From positions 1,426,001 to 1,490,000 of the forward strand of contig NZ_CP053351.1 of assembly GCF_013394655.1 (NCBI RefSeq): a stretch of DNA of 64,000 nucleotides, given 5' to 3'. The notes beneath the pieces are model-generated. The model was not told the DNA's origin. It did no database searches and worked only from the letters and a program-made list of their open reading frames with translations. This document shows positions 24,303-36,600 of the stretch, piece by piece. The DNA comes from Winogradskyella schleiferi (GTDB lineage Bacteria > Bacteroidota > Bacteroidia > Flavobacteriales > Flavobacteriaceae). A program made the translations under genes and the position numbers. Position 1 is the stretch's first letter, and the number at the start of each line of letters is the position of its first letter.

Positions 24303-26912
24303 CTATTCTAATTCTTCAGTGACCAAATCACTTTGATTTCTAAAGACCAATTGTCCGTCAAATTCATCCAGTAGAATGATACTGTCTGTGGTTACTTTGC
24401 CAGCCAATATTTCTTTACTCAACTGATTTAAAACATCCTTCTGAATAACGCGCTTTACAGGTCTCGCTCCATATTCTGGATTATAACCTTTCTCGGCCAA
24501 ATAACCTACGGCTTCTGGTGTCGCATCAAAAGTAATACCTTGTTTTGCTATCATTTTGGTAATACCTTTCAGTTGTAAACCAACGATATCAACAATGTTT
24601 TGCTTGGATAATGGTGTAAACATTATGGTATCATCAATACGGTTTAAAAACTCTGGTCTTACGCTTTGTTTTAATAAGGCCAAGACTTCCACTTTTGCGG
24701 CTTCCATCGCTGATGGAATATCCTTGGTAGCTTCAAAACGCTCTTGAATTATATGACTTCCCATATTTGAGGTCATAATTATAATCGTATTTTTGAAATC
24801 TGCAATTCTACCTTTGTTGTCTGTTAAACGACCTTCATCCAAAACTTGTAATAAAATGTTGAACGTATCTGGATGTGCTTTTTCAATTTCATCAAGTAAC
24901 ACTACAGAATACGGTTTACGTCTTACGGCTTCTGTTAATTGTCCGCCTTCATCATAACCTACGTATCCTGGAGGCGCACCTACCAAACGACTTACAGCAT
25001 GACGCTCTTGATATTCACTCATGTCAATACGTGTCATGGCATTTTCGTCATCGAATAAATATTCTGCCAATGCTTTGGCCAATTCTGTTTTACCCACACC
25101 AGTTGTACCTAGGAATAAGAAGGTTCCTATTGGTTTGTGCGGATTTTGGAGTCCAGCTCTCGATCTACGAACCGCGTCACTGACTGCTTCAATCGCTTCT
25201 TCTTGTCCTACGACACGTTTGTGCAATTCGTCTTCAAGTTTCAATAGCTTTTCACGATCACTTTGAAGCATTTTGGTTACAGGAATTCCTGTCCACTTAG
25301 CGACAACTTCAGCAATATCTTCATAAGTGACTTCCTCTTTTATTAAGGAGGTATCTTGTTGTTCTGCTAATTCCTTTTGAAATTTTTCTAATTTTTCAGT
25401 AGCATCTTTAATCTTGCCATAACGGATTTCTGCAACCTTTCCATAGTTACCATCACGCTCAGCACGTTCCGCTTCAATTTTATAGTTTTCAATTGCTTGT
25501 TTTATATTCTGAACGTTTTCTACGACTTCTTTTTCAGATTTCCATTTCGCATTAAGCTCATTGCGTTCTTCTTTAAGATTTGCCAATTCTGCTTTTAAGC
25601 TTTTTAATTTGGATTCATCTTTTTCACGTTTAATAGCTTCATGTTCGATTTCAAGCTGCATAATTTTACGATCGAGAACATCCAATTCTTCTGGTTTGGA
25701 GTTGATTTCCATTCGTAATTTAGAAGCCGCCTCATCCATTAAATCAATGGCTTTATCTGGTAAAAAACGATTTGTTATATAACGTTCAGATAATTCAACG
25801 GCACCAATAATGGCCTCATCCTTGATTCTTACCTTATGATGCGTCTCATATTTTTCCTTTATTCCTCGAAGAATTGAAATTGCACTTTCGGTATCAGGCT
25901 CGTTTACGGTTACTTTTTGAAAACGACGTTCCAAAGCTTTGTCTTTCTCAAAATATTTTTGATATTCATCTAGAGTGGTTGCGCCTATCGCTCTCAGTTC
26001 GCCACGTGCTAAAGCAGGTTTTAGGATGTTTGCGGCATCCATAGCGCCTTGTCCACCACCAGCACCAACTAAAGTGTGGATCTCATCGATAAATAAAACG
26101 ATATCTCCATCACTTTCGGTGACTTCTTTGATCACCGCTTTTAAACGTTCTTCAAACTCACCTTTGTATTTGGCACCTGCAATTAAAGCGCCCATATCTA
26201 AGGCAAAAATTTGTTTGTCTTTTAGATTTTCTGGAATATCACCATCGATGATTCTATGAGCTAGGCCTTCGGCAATGGCAGTTTTACCTGTTCCAGGTTC
26301 TCCAACTAAGATCGGATTGTTTTTAGTTCTACGTGATAAAATTTGAAGTATTCTTCGTATTTCTTCATCACGACCAATTACAGGATCTAATTTACCATCT
26401 CTGGCTAATTGATTTAAATTCTTAGCGTATTTGCTAAGTGAATTATAAGTTTCTTCCTGACTTTGAGATGTTACTCGGTCGCCTTTACGCAGTTCTTCGA
26501 TAGCAGCATTTAAGCCTTTTTCAGTAACGCCTTGATCTTTTAGAATTTGGGCAATTTTACTTTTTGACTTGAAAATAGCCAACACTAAATGCTCGATAGA
26601 AACATAATCATCATTCATCTTTTTGGCGATGATGGATGCTTCATTTAAAGATTTACTGGCTTCACGAGAGAGCATAATATCACCTCCTGAAACTTTAGGA
26701 AAACTTTCGAGTTCTTTGTCCAATACTTGTTTAAGTAGAGGTACATTAACATTCAACTTTTTAAGAAGGAACGGGAGAACATTTTCATCAACATTGAAAA
26801 GCGCTTTAAAAATATGCTCATTTTCAATTTGCTGATGACCAAACCCTTGGGCAAGCTGCTGTGCTTGCTGTATCGCTTCCTGCGATTTAATGGTATAATT
26901 ATTAAAATTCAT
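24303..26912 (-). CDS. clpB: Protein disaggregase ClpB
   Basis: Hsp100 AAA+ chaperone of 869 residues that, with DnaK, pulls proteins from aggregates. The N-terminal Clp repeat domain is at about 1-145. NBD1 has Walker A GEPGTGKT at 204-211 and Walker B LFIDEIHTLVGAG. A coiled-coil middle domain follows at about 400-525. NBD2 has Walker A GTTGVGKT and Walker B VVLLDEIEKAHPD, and the Clp D2-small domain has GARPVKRVIQ. There is no ClpP-binding IGF loop, as expected for ClpB. The length is normal (about 860). No CIRCE element was seen upstream, only the imperfect inverted repeat at 26930-26984. Confidence 0.98.
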   Translation of the reverse strand: MNFNNYTIKSQEAIQQAQQLAQGFGHQQIENEHIFKALFNVDENVLPFLLKKLNVNVPLLKQVLDKELESFPKVSGGDIMLSREASKSLNEASIIAKKMNDDYVSIEHLVLAIFKSKSKIAQILKDQGVTEKGLNAAIEELRKGDRVTSQSQEETYNSLSKYAKNLNQLARDGKLDPVIGRDEEIRRILQILSRRTKNNPILVGEPGTGKTAIAEGLAHRIIDGDIPENLKDKQIFALDMGALIAGAKYKGEFEERLKAVIKEVTESDGDIVLFIDEIHTLVGAGGGQGAMDAANILKPALARGELRAIGATTLDEYQKYFEKDKALERRFQKVTVNEPDTESAISILRGIKEKYETHHKVRIKDEAIIGAVELSERYITNRFLPDKAIDLMDEAASKLRMEINSKPEELDVLDRKIMQLEIEHEAIKREKDESKLKSLKAELANLKEERNELNAKWKSEKEVVENVQNIKQAIENYKIEAERAERDGNYGKVAEIRYGKIKDATEKLEKFQKELAEQQDTSLIKEEVTYEDIAEVVAKWTGIPVTKMLQSDREKLLKLEDELHKRVVGQEEAIEAVSDAVRRSRAGLQNPHKPIGTFLFLGTTGVGKTELAKALAEYLFDDENAMTRIDMSEYQERHAVSRLVGAPPGYVGYDEGGQLTEAVRRKPYSVVLLDEIEKAHPDTFNILLQVLDEGRLTDNKGRIADFKNTIIIMTSNMGSHIIQERFEATKDIPSAMEAAKVEVLALLKQSVRPEFLNRIDDTIMFTPLSKQNIVDIVGLQLKGITKMIAKQGITFDATPEAVGYLAEKGYNPEYGARPVKRVIQKDVLNQLSKEILAGKVTTDSIILLDEFDGQLVFRNQSDLVTEELE

Positions 26913-26929
26913 CTTTTATATTGTTTTTC

Positions 26930-26984
26930 TGTCACATCGAGATCAGTCGAAAGTTAATAAGTCTCGGCTAAACTCGAATGGACA
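26930..26984. repeat. Imperfect inverted repeat upstream of clpB
   Basis: TGTCACATCGAGATCAGTCGA (first 20 of 21 nt shown by position 26930-26950) is partly complementary to 26961-26984 (TCTCGGCTAAACTCG...). The pairing is broken in several places. It resembles the eroded TCGA-rich intergenic hairpins of Flavobacteriaceae and may be a relic rather than an operator. Confidence 0.4.
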
Positions 26985-27185
26985 ATGTTTTATATTGTTA
27001 TTGTGTTTGATTATCTTTAGGCAATAATCTTACCATTTCAATAAAGTAAGAAATAAACGACAAAATGACTGATTTACTTTAATTTTAAATGACGTTTTGT
27101 CTGTGTGTAAGGTTGTTATGATGTTTCGACTATAGTTATGCAAATAGTTTCCTATTGTCAAAGGAACTTTAAAACAAAATTTAAG

Positions 27186-27572
27186 ATGTTTAAAAAAATA
27201 TTCGGTTCGTCCGAGTCAAAGAAATCTAAAGAAGAAAAAATATTGCCTTGGCAACCTTTAAATGAGGTAGCACAATTAGATCGTATTTCAGAAAAATCCA
27301 AAACCAAAACGCAACTTATATTTAAACATTCTACGCGTTGCGGTATTAGCAGGATGGTTATGAAGCAATTTGTATCTGCTTATGATTTGGACAATAATGC
27401 CGATTTGTATTATTTAGATTTGTTGAGTTATAGAGATGTTTCTAATGAAGTAGGTTATAAATTTCAAGTGATGCATCAGTCGCCTCAGCTTTTAGTGATT
27501 AGGAATGGCGTAGTGGTAGCACATGCTAGTCATGGTGCGATTAATGAGATGGATTTAGAGAAGTATTTATAA
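27186..27572 (+). CDS. ytxJ: Bacillithiol-system redox protein YtxJ
   Basis: Thioredoxin-fold protein of 128 residues from ATG at 27186. An earlier ATG at 27138 adds 16 unrelated residues. It has the YtxJ signature: IFKHSTRCGISRMVMKQF with a single active Cys near residue 63 in TRCGIS, then a YYLDLLSYRDVSNEVGYKFQVMHQSPQ stretch and LLVIRNGVVVAHASHG. YtxJ is a predicted monothiol bacilliredoxin that removes bacillithiol from mixed disulphides. No bacillithiol synthesis gene (bshA/B/C) is in the window. It is probably transcribed alone and ends at the shared terminator 27591-27629. Confidence 0.88.
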   Translation: MFKKIFGSSESKKSKEEKILPWQPLNEVAQLDRISEKSKTKTQLIFKHSTRCGISRMVMKQFVSAYDLDNNADLYYLDLLSYRDVSNEVGYKFQVMHQSPQLLVIRNGVVVAHASHGAINEMDLEKYL

Positions 27573-27590
27573 ATTCAATTATTATTAAAT

Positions 27591-27629
27591 AATAAACCCT
27601 CAAAATCAAAGTTATTTTGAGGGTTTATT
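27591..27629. terminator. Bidirectional terminator between ytxJ and the giant surface-protein gene
   Basis: AATAAACCCTCAAAAT (27591-27606) and ATTTTGAGGGTTTATT (27614-27629) form a perfect 16-bp stem with a 7-nt loop. The two genes converge on it. Confidence 0.9.
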
Positions 27630-27656
27630 CATTTTTAAGCAACGAATAATTACGGG

Positions 27657-30600
27657 TTAATATTTAATAATTATTTTTTTATTGAATGTACCTGTAGATG
27701 TTTCAGCTTTTATGATATAAGCACCTTCCGAAATAGTCTTAACAGGAATCTTAATAGCATGTGACATTGGTAAATTAGACGCATTCCATGAGGCGATAGT
27801 TTGACCTGCAACATTGATTAAATACAATTGCTTAACATCAACAGAAAGCGGTGTATTTACATAAATCTCATTAGATTGATTTAAAAATCTTACTGTAACA
27901 TTATCGAATTCTTCTTTTATGGTAGATAGCGTTGCATCTTCCTGAAAAGCTAAGTAGAATCTATCTGTGTAATGACCAGCTTCTAAATTCATTTGGAAGT
28001 TAACCTCATTGAATCTGGTATAAGTTTCCAAAACACTATCGTATATGAATACATCAATAGTTTCATCGAAGTTTTCTAAATCGTCAAGTGCTATTTCAAA
28101 ATTTCCTGTTTCGTTAAGAACCATATCCAAAGGATATATTTTAGTTTGATTAAATTCCCCAACCCCTTGAATGACATAATTTTCATCATTGATTTTAAAG
28201 GATAGATCACTTGGAAAATCGTCTGCTAAAAGTCCGTCAAAACCATAATCAACACCATCTGTGGCTGCATTATCCGCTGTAAATCCTAAAAGTAAATATC
28301 TCATGGCACCTTCCGGTGTGGTAAAGTTAAATCTTATACGTCTAATAATATCGGAGTCTTCATCATCACTAGATTCTTGAGTTTCATTATCAACACTAGA
28401 CCTAAAGAATATGGATTCACCTGGATTTTCCTTTTTGAATATTCGTTGGTCATTATTGAACGTAATGTTACCGCCTGTTAAGCTACCGTTGACAAAGAAA
28501 CCTTGTGCCACTGGAATGTAACGTTCAGGTATTTTTGAAGTTAAACCTGCTCCATTGATTTCAGAAGGAACTGTGGATGCAAGACCTCCTGTTTTATTAT
28601 AGTATGAATATCGTCCTTCATAAGCCGATAGGTAATGAGAATTACTATTAGGTGACTGTTCCCAAAAGACCAGCGTTCCGTCTAACAAAGATGTCGCATT
28701 GTCATCTATAAATGTGTTAGCATCAATTGCTGACGGGTAAGGGTTTCCTACCAATGTGGCTTTTGCTCCTGCACTGATACTATTGGTTATCACACCATTA
28801 TTTGGAAGTCCCCTAAACGTAAAGTTTTGGTCTGATGAACTGGTGTTACTACCTTTCATAGTGAATCCCAAACCAATATTTACAGGCGTACTTGTACCAA
28901 TTTGGGTCCAACCGCTGTAGTCACTAAAATTTTGATCATCGAAAATATAAAGCCATCTCGAACTTATAGTTAATGGCGAAGGCGATCCATCGTAGCCAGT
29001 AGTCCAATCAACAGGAGTTGCGCCGTCATACAATATAGATCCTACTGAATAACTTGTTCCGGAAGTATTTACGGGACTTCCCCAATAATTATAGCTAAAT
29101 CCATTCTTGGTGCCTTGTTGGTCTCGTTCTAAATAACCAGAACCAGTTACGACACTTCCTGTAGGTTGCAATAATTGAGATTCATCTACAAGATCTAAAA
29201 CACCATTTATTTCTAGGTATTTATTTACTACTAATGGTTGATCATTTGTGATCGTTAATTTATTATTATCCACAATAAGGCCTAATACTTGAATAGGTCT
29301 ATCTATGGTTACGTTGTTTTGGGTTTTTACAATACTCCACTCGATACCATTAGTATTAGGAAGCATTAAGTCACTTCCACCTTGCCATGTATTTGCATCA
29401 TCCCAGTTACTTGTAATTCCTAAACTTATATAAGGTAAAGGTGCTGATTCGGTTTGCATAGAGGTCATATTTCTAAGGGTACCATCAACACCAATGTTGG
29501 CAATTAATTTACCTCCTGTGACATCAGAGTTACTTTGATTCATTTGGTAATACGCCATTAAGTTAGACCATGTTATTCCTGAAATATCCAAGGGAATAAT
29601 TGAACCACGAACCATACCAGTATTATTTTCAATTTCTTGGTTCATCATTTCACGAATCTGTTTTGTGGTCAAAGGGGTATTCCAAATACGTACTTCATCT
29701 ATCCAACCATTAAAGTGATTTGTTGGCGTATTGTTTACGCGAGACATAGCACCTATTAGCATATTGAATGTATTGGATGTTGGGCTAGGTCCGGAAATAC
29801 TATTTTTTTGAATTCCATCAACATACAACTTATATGTTGTACCATTGAAAGTTACGGCTATATGATACCATCTATCTGCTGTGATCCCTCCGGCAGAAAG
29901 ACCAGAACCATTCATTCTAAAGATAATATTGTTGTTCACAAGTCTTAAATCATAACCCGTAGAAAAATTAGTTGCATTTCGTTTCGATAAAATTGTTTGG
30001 ATGTTGCCATTAATGGCATTTGGCTTGATCCAAGTCTCAATACTGAAGCTTCCTGGTAAATCATAATTATCAGAAAAATTAACACTGTCATCTGATCCAT
30101 CAAAATCCATAAAACTACCACAGTCAGGAAAACTAACAGCCAATGTAGTTGAATCATCTGCACATGGTGCTGTATTATTTAAAGTCCATGTTAAGGTATA
30201 ATTTGAACCACTTTCTCCTGTAAAGTTAGCATTTGGATCACTGGTATTAGAGAATGTAAAAGGGCTTCCGGGAGGTACGGAAACTGCCGACCAATTTCCA
30301 CTTCCATTACCAAACAATTGAATAGTGGTATCGCTACAAGAACTAATCGTTGTTAAATTACTCGCTGAAGCATTTACAAAAGGAATAATATTAATTGATA
30401 CAGTATCTGAAACTACAGAACAAGGACCAGCTCCATCTGGATCATTCGTTGCGAATGTAAGTATTACAGTTCCTGTATTTTCACCAGCACCTAAGGTATA
30501 AGTAGCATTAGGTAAAGTTGCGTTGTTGAACGTACCAGTACCACCAGACCATGAACCAGGAGTGTTTGTAGTCGCATTCAAATTTACTGTTGTACTACTA

Positions 30601-33600
30601 GAACACGTTGTAATTACTGTGCCAGCATTTACTGAGGCTGCTTCATTTATGGTGACGACTACAGTATCCATATTCGGATTACATACTCCAGATGGATTGT
30701 TTGTTGTTAACGTAAGAATAACGCTTCCATTTGTAATATCTGTTGCATTTGGGTTATACGTAGTATTTAAAATGGAAGCATTTGTAAATGTGCCTCCAGT
30801 ACCTGAGCTCCAAGTTCCAGAAGTGGCACTACCACTTATACTACCGCTCAAAGATATGATATCAGTACTACATACCGTAAAGTCTGAACCAGCATCTGCA
30901 ATTGCACTTTGATTTACGGTAATAACAACAGTATCCGTTTCAGAACCACAAGGTCCAGATGGATTATTGGTTGTTAGAGTTAGAGTTACTGTTCCAGATG
31001 TAATTGTTGGCGTGTATGTAGCGTTTAAATCTGTATTGCTAGAAAAATTACCACTAGGAGCACTCCATGTTGCTGAAGATGCACCTCCACCTACTGAACC
31101 ACTTAGGACTATGGAACCATCTCCACATATAGTTTGATTAACTCCTGCATAAACAGTAGGAGCGTCATTAATGGTTACTACCATTGAGTCACTTACAGAA
31201 GAACATATGCCATCACTAGGTGTGTTTGTATAAGTAAGCGTAACCGTTCCATTAAATATATCACCAGCACTTGGTGTGTAAATGCTACCACTAAAGGCGC
31301 CACTACCAGACGTACTCCATGTAACCACTGCATTGGTTCCTCCAAATGTACTCGATGATAAATTTACTGTATCACCTTCACAGATAGTAACATCAGCAGG
31401 TGCTACAACTGTTGGAGGTACATTAATTAAAACTGTTTCACCAGTGAGCAAGTTAACACATCCTACACCATTGCTATTTGGGGCATTGGTATATTGAATA
31501 CTCGTTAATTCATAATTACCTGAAGGTAGATTAGAAAATGTAATAGTACCTGAATTATCGATGTTGAAAGAGCCAGCTGCTGAACCATTAAAGGCATAAC
31601 TTACAGTTGTATTTGGAGTTCCATTAACAATAATATCATCTCCCAAGCATATAGTATCGGGTACGGCCATTGTAGCTGTTGGGTTTTCAATGATATGAAT
31701 ACGCATAGTGTCTTCTATATCGTCACACCAAGTAAATCCACCACTATCTGCTATTAAGTTAATGGTTACAACATCTCCAGCAACAAGACCAGACGGAAGT
31801 GTGTATGTTGCTGTTTCCGAATATAAAGGTCTAGGAGGTGGATCTACTAAAGTACCAACACAAGAACCCCACCAATAAAAGCCATCACAGTATTCAGGAG
31901 GATCATATGTTCCGACTGTTGAAAACGTTCCGCCAGATCCATTATCGCTCCATTCCCACTCTGTGTTACTTAAGCCATCAGCATCTCCTGCCATAGTAAC
32001 CATATTTGTTCCTTCACAAACATAAATGTCGTTACCGGCATCAATACCTGGTGCACTGAAGTTTAATAGGATACCTAACGTTCTTGCCGATGAAGTTCCA
32101 CAGGCATTACTGGCCGTAACACTAATTTGTTGCCAAAAAGTAACAGTGCCAGTTATATCAACTTCAATTTGGTTAGTGCCTTGTCCTTCAATAATTGTCA
32201 TTGTTCCAGGAACCGTCCAATTATAAGTTTCAACATTTGAATCGTCAGCCACATAATAAATAGCGGTAGAAACAGGACATAAAAATGACCCAGGACCATT
32301 TATCGTTCCTGGTGTTGAAGGCGTGCCGTAGTACACCGTTATTTCTCCCGTTGAAGTAACCGTATTACAGGCATTAGAAGCCGTTATGGTATAATTAAAA
32401 ACACCACTAATAGCATTGTTGGGGTTTCCATTAATTCTTAACAGACCAGATCCAGAATTATAATTGTAATTGACTCCTGTAGGTAATCCAGTTACAGAAA
32501 CAGATGTCGCATTGGCAATATTGAAATCGATGTTTTCCACTCTACCAATAGGATTTCCTCCAGTTCTACAAACACTTTGGTCTGCACTAGCAGAAATTAA
32601 TGCAATCGAAGCATTTGGTTCAACGATTACCGTTATGGTATCTGTACTTTCGCAACCACTCTGTGTTCCTGTAACCGTATACGTATGTGTACCAACAGAA
32701 GGTATAAAAGGGATGTTATTCGTTGCTCCATTGTCCCAAGTGTAGGTGGATGCTCCAGAACCAGTTAATGTTAAACTATCGCCTATACAAAGTGTGATAT
32801 CGCTACTGCTACCATTGGCAAGGGCAGTAACAACTGGAATAGGATTAACAACCATTGTTAAACTTTCGCTTGCAGGAATTGGGTCAGCACATGCAAGATT
32901 TGAACTGACTTCTACTGAAACTACGTCACCATTAGATAAAGCAGCGGTTGCATATGAAATTGTATTTCCTCCAACAGGAGATCCATTTAAATACCATTGA
33001 TAGCTAGGCATCGTACCTCCATTTATTAAACTGGTTATAAAGAAAGTTACATTATCGCCGTCACAAACAGGGTTTGCAGATGCATTTAGTGCAAATGATA
33101 CAGGTTGCAATGGGTTTACCGTCATTATAATATTATTACTTGTGGTTACGGTATCACAAGGTCCGGATGAAATTTCAACATATATATCGTCTCCATTTGC
33201 TAAGCTTGTTGTGGTATAAGTAGCACTGTTATTACCAACCGATACACCTCCAACAAACCATTCGTATTGTGGGCTAGTGCCTAAATTTGAACCTGTAGCT
33301 GTGAACGTTACGGATTCTCCTAAACAAATTGGAGAAATAGGAGTAGAGGTAATCGATGCTGTTGCACTCTGAACATTATCTAATACTGTTACTGTTGTTG
33401 TACAAGTTGCCGAATTACCGCTGGAATCTGTGACTGTAAGTTCTACATTGTTAATACCAATATTTGAACAATTAAAATTTGTGATATCAGTATCAAAGCT
33501 CAATCCGCCACAGGCATCAGAAGAACCATTATTAATGGCATCTTCTGCAATAGCAGCATTTCCTGAAGCATTTAATGTTATTATCAATGGTTGACATACA

Positions 33601-36600
33601 GCAGTTGGTGCTTGGTGGTCTTCGACTATAACATCAAAATCACAAGTTGAGGTTAGGCCATTCCCATCATCGGCAATGACATCAACAGTAGTTGTTCCAA
33701 CAGAAAAGGTATATGGGAATGTTATTGGATTACCAGCAATTTCATAGTTAATAAGTGGTGATCCGTTACAATTATCAGTAGCAGTTGCTGTGAATGATAA
33801 CGTTGCATCACATTGATTAAGATCTGTATTATAAAAAGGATTGACTGTTGGACAAGTAATTACAGGAGGAGTTACGTCTATAACTGAAATTAGCTGATCA
33901 CAAGTCGCTGTAAGACCTGCAGTATCTGTAACCGTCCATGTCACGGTGTGATTACCAACAGGTAATGGTAATTGACCAGCTAAGTTATTTGTAACGGATG
34001 CTACAGTACAATTATCATTTGTAGTCGGTGGCGTCAAAGTTACCGAAGTTGCTTCACAATTAGCATCGGCATTTACGTTTGTGTTTGCAGGGCAAACAAT
34101 GGTTGGAACTTCGTTGTCTATAACAGTTACCGTGAAAGTACAAATAGTGCTATTTCCATTAATATCTGTGGCGGTATATTCTAATGTTGAGACTCCAATT
34201 GGAAAACCAGAACCAGAAGTTAAACCGGTACTATCCGTTTGTGTTACAGTCACGCCAGCGCAATTATCATTTGCCGTTGGTATCGTATAATTAACTATAG
34301 CTGAACAAAATCCAGCATCATTATTTAAAAAGTAGTCTGTTGGACAAGAATTAAAGGTTGGAAAAGTTACATCATTTACCACGATATCTTGATCTTGGGT
34401 CGTTGTATTTCCGTTACCATCATTATAGGTCCATGTAATGGTCGTTGTTCCTTGGGTTGTAATTGGAAGCGATGCATTGTTGGTCACCGTAACGGTTCCA
34501 CCACAATTATCTGTAGCAGTTGGCGGCGTTAAGGAAGAAACTTCACATTCCGCAGTTATAGTTGCTAAAGTCGCTACATCAGGCACAGGAGCGGTGAGAT
34601 CGTCAATAACGATATCTTGATCTTGGGTCGTTGTATTTCCGTTGCCATCATCATAGGTCCATGTCACGGTGGTTGTTCCTTGGGTTGTAATTGGAAGCGA
34701 TGCATTGTTGGTCACCGTAACGGTACCACCACAATTATCTGTAGCTGTTGGTGGCGATAAGGAAGTAACTTCACATTCCGCAGTTATAGTTGCTAAAGTC
34801 GCTACATCAGGCACCGGAGCAGTAACATCATTTATAACGATATCTTGATCCTGGGTCGTTGTATTTCCATTACCATCATCATAGGTCCATGTAATGGTCG
34901 TTGTTCCTTGGGTTATAATTGGAAGCTTTGCATTGTGTGTTATCGTAATGGTTCCACCACAATTATCTGTAGCAGTTGGTGGCGTTAAGGAGGTAACTTC
35001 ACATTCCGCAGTAATATTGGCTAAAGTTGCGACGTCAGGCACAGGAGCAGTAAGATCGTCAATAACGATATCTTGATCTTGGGTCGTTGTATTTCCGTTG
35101 CCATCATCATAGGTCCATGTCACGGTCGTTGTTCCTTGGGTTGAAATTGGAAGTGATGCGTTGTTGGTCACGGTGACGGTACCACCACAATTATCTGAAG
35201 CAGTTGGTGTTGTTAAGGAAGTAATTTCACATTCCGCATTAATATTGGCTAGAGTTGCGACATCAGGCACAGGAGCAGTGAGATCGTCAATAACGATATC
35301 TTGATCTTGGGTCGTTGTATTTCCGTTGCCATCATCATAGGTCCATGTAATGGTCGTTGTTCCTTGGGTTGTAATGGGAAGTGATGCGTTGTTAGTCACT
35401 GTGACGGTTCCACCACAATTATCAGTAGCCGTGGGTGGCGTTAAGGAAGTAACTTCACATTCCGCAGTTATAGTTGCTAAAGTTGCTACATCAGGAGTAG
35501 GATCGGTATTATCAATAACATTGACTGTCACTGTGCATGTATCAGTCTTACCATTGCCATTATCAGCAGTTAAGGTTACGGAATTGCTTCCCAAATCTCC
35601 ACAAGTAAAAGCAGTTTGGGATAAGCTTAATCCCAATATATTTCCACAATTCATGAAAGACCCATTATCAATATCATTGACATTTAAAGTGGCATTTCCA
35701 CTTGCATCTAAGGTTAAGGCGAATGGTGTGCCGATACAGATAGCTGTAACTGCATCTTCAGGACCACCATCAGTGATGCTCCAATTATAAGAAGCAATCA
35801 TATTGGCTCTTGCAGCAGTAGCGGCAACGGAACAATATTGGCTATTTCCTCCGTTGAAAGTAACACCATTTTTTAGAGCTAAACTATTCCAACCTATTAA
35901 TATATTTTCATAGTTGGCTGTAGAAAGTGTAATATTCTGGAACATGTTATTCATATTGAGCACAGAAGTAATATTCCAAGCACTTAAGTCTTGATCGAAA
36001 GAAAAGGCTCCATTAAACATACTTCCCATCTGTTCAACATTAGAAACGTCCCAAGCACTTAAATCTTGATTAAAGGCAACCGCTCTAAAGAACATAGTGT
36101 TCATGAACCTAACTTGAGAAACATTCCATGAATTTAAAGGTTGATTGAAAGCCGAAGCATCACGAAATGTTTCACGCATTAAGACAACATTAGAAACATC
36201 CCAATGATCAATAGAACCATTGAAAATAGACGCTTCCCTAAACATTCTCACCATATTGCTTACGGCACTCAAATCTGGAGCGTCAGGAGGGGTTGTTGTT
36301 AATTCTAAATTACTACATCCATAGAAGGCATTTTGCATAGAACTCCATGCAATATTTCCCCATTGATTAATTTCAATTATCTTTCTTCTATCACCATTAT
36401 TATTAAAGTAAATTCTAGGGAAGTTCCCCTGAATTCTTATGGTATAAGTTCCGGGAGTTCCGAAGTCATGGGTGATTGTCCCAGTAATACCGAATTGGTC
36501 AAAAATACCGTCATCATTCCAATCTACATCATAATTATAACCACCTCCTACAGTGGGAATGATTATAGATGTTGGGTTAGAAGAACCAGGATTGTCTGTT

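Noticed and set aside
30523-30912. Plus-strand open frame of 129 residues
   Set aside because: It is opposite to the giant surface-protein gene, has a biased hydrophobic composition caused by the antisense of Thr/Ser/Gly codons, and shows no family motif.
34377-35513. Possible CRISPR-like repeats
   Set aside because: Units are 228 bp, contiguous and in frame inside a coding gene, with no spacers or cas genes nearby.
35350-35790. Plus-strand open frame of 146 residues inside the giant gene
   Set aside because: It lies opposite to the 228-bp repeats. Similar frames recur at 34438 and 34894 with 456-bp spacing, which is two repeat units. This is a shadow of the repetitive, Thr/Asn-rich coding strand, not a gene.
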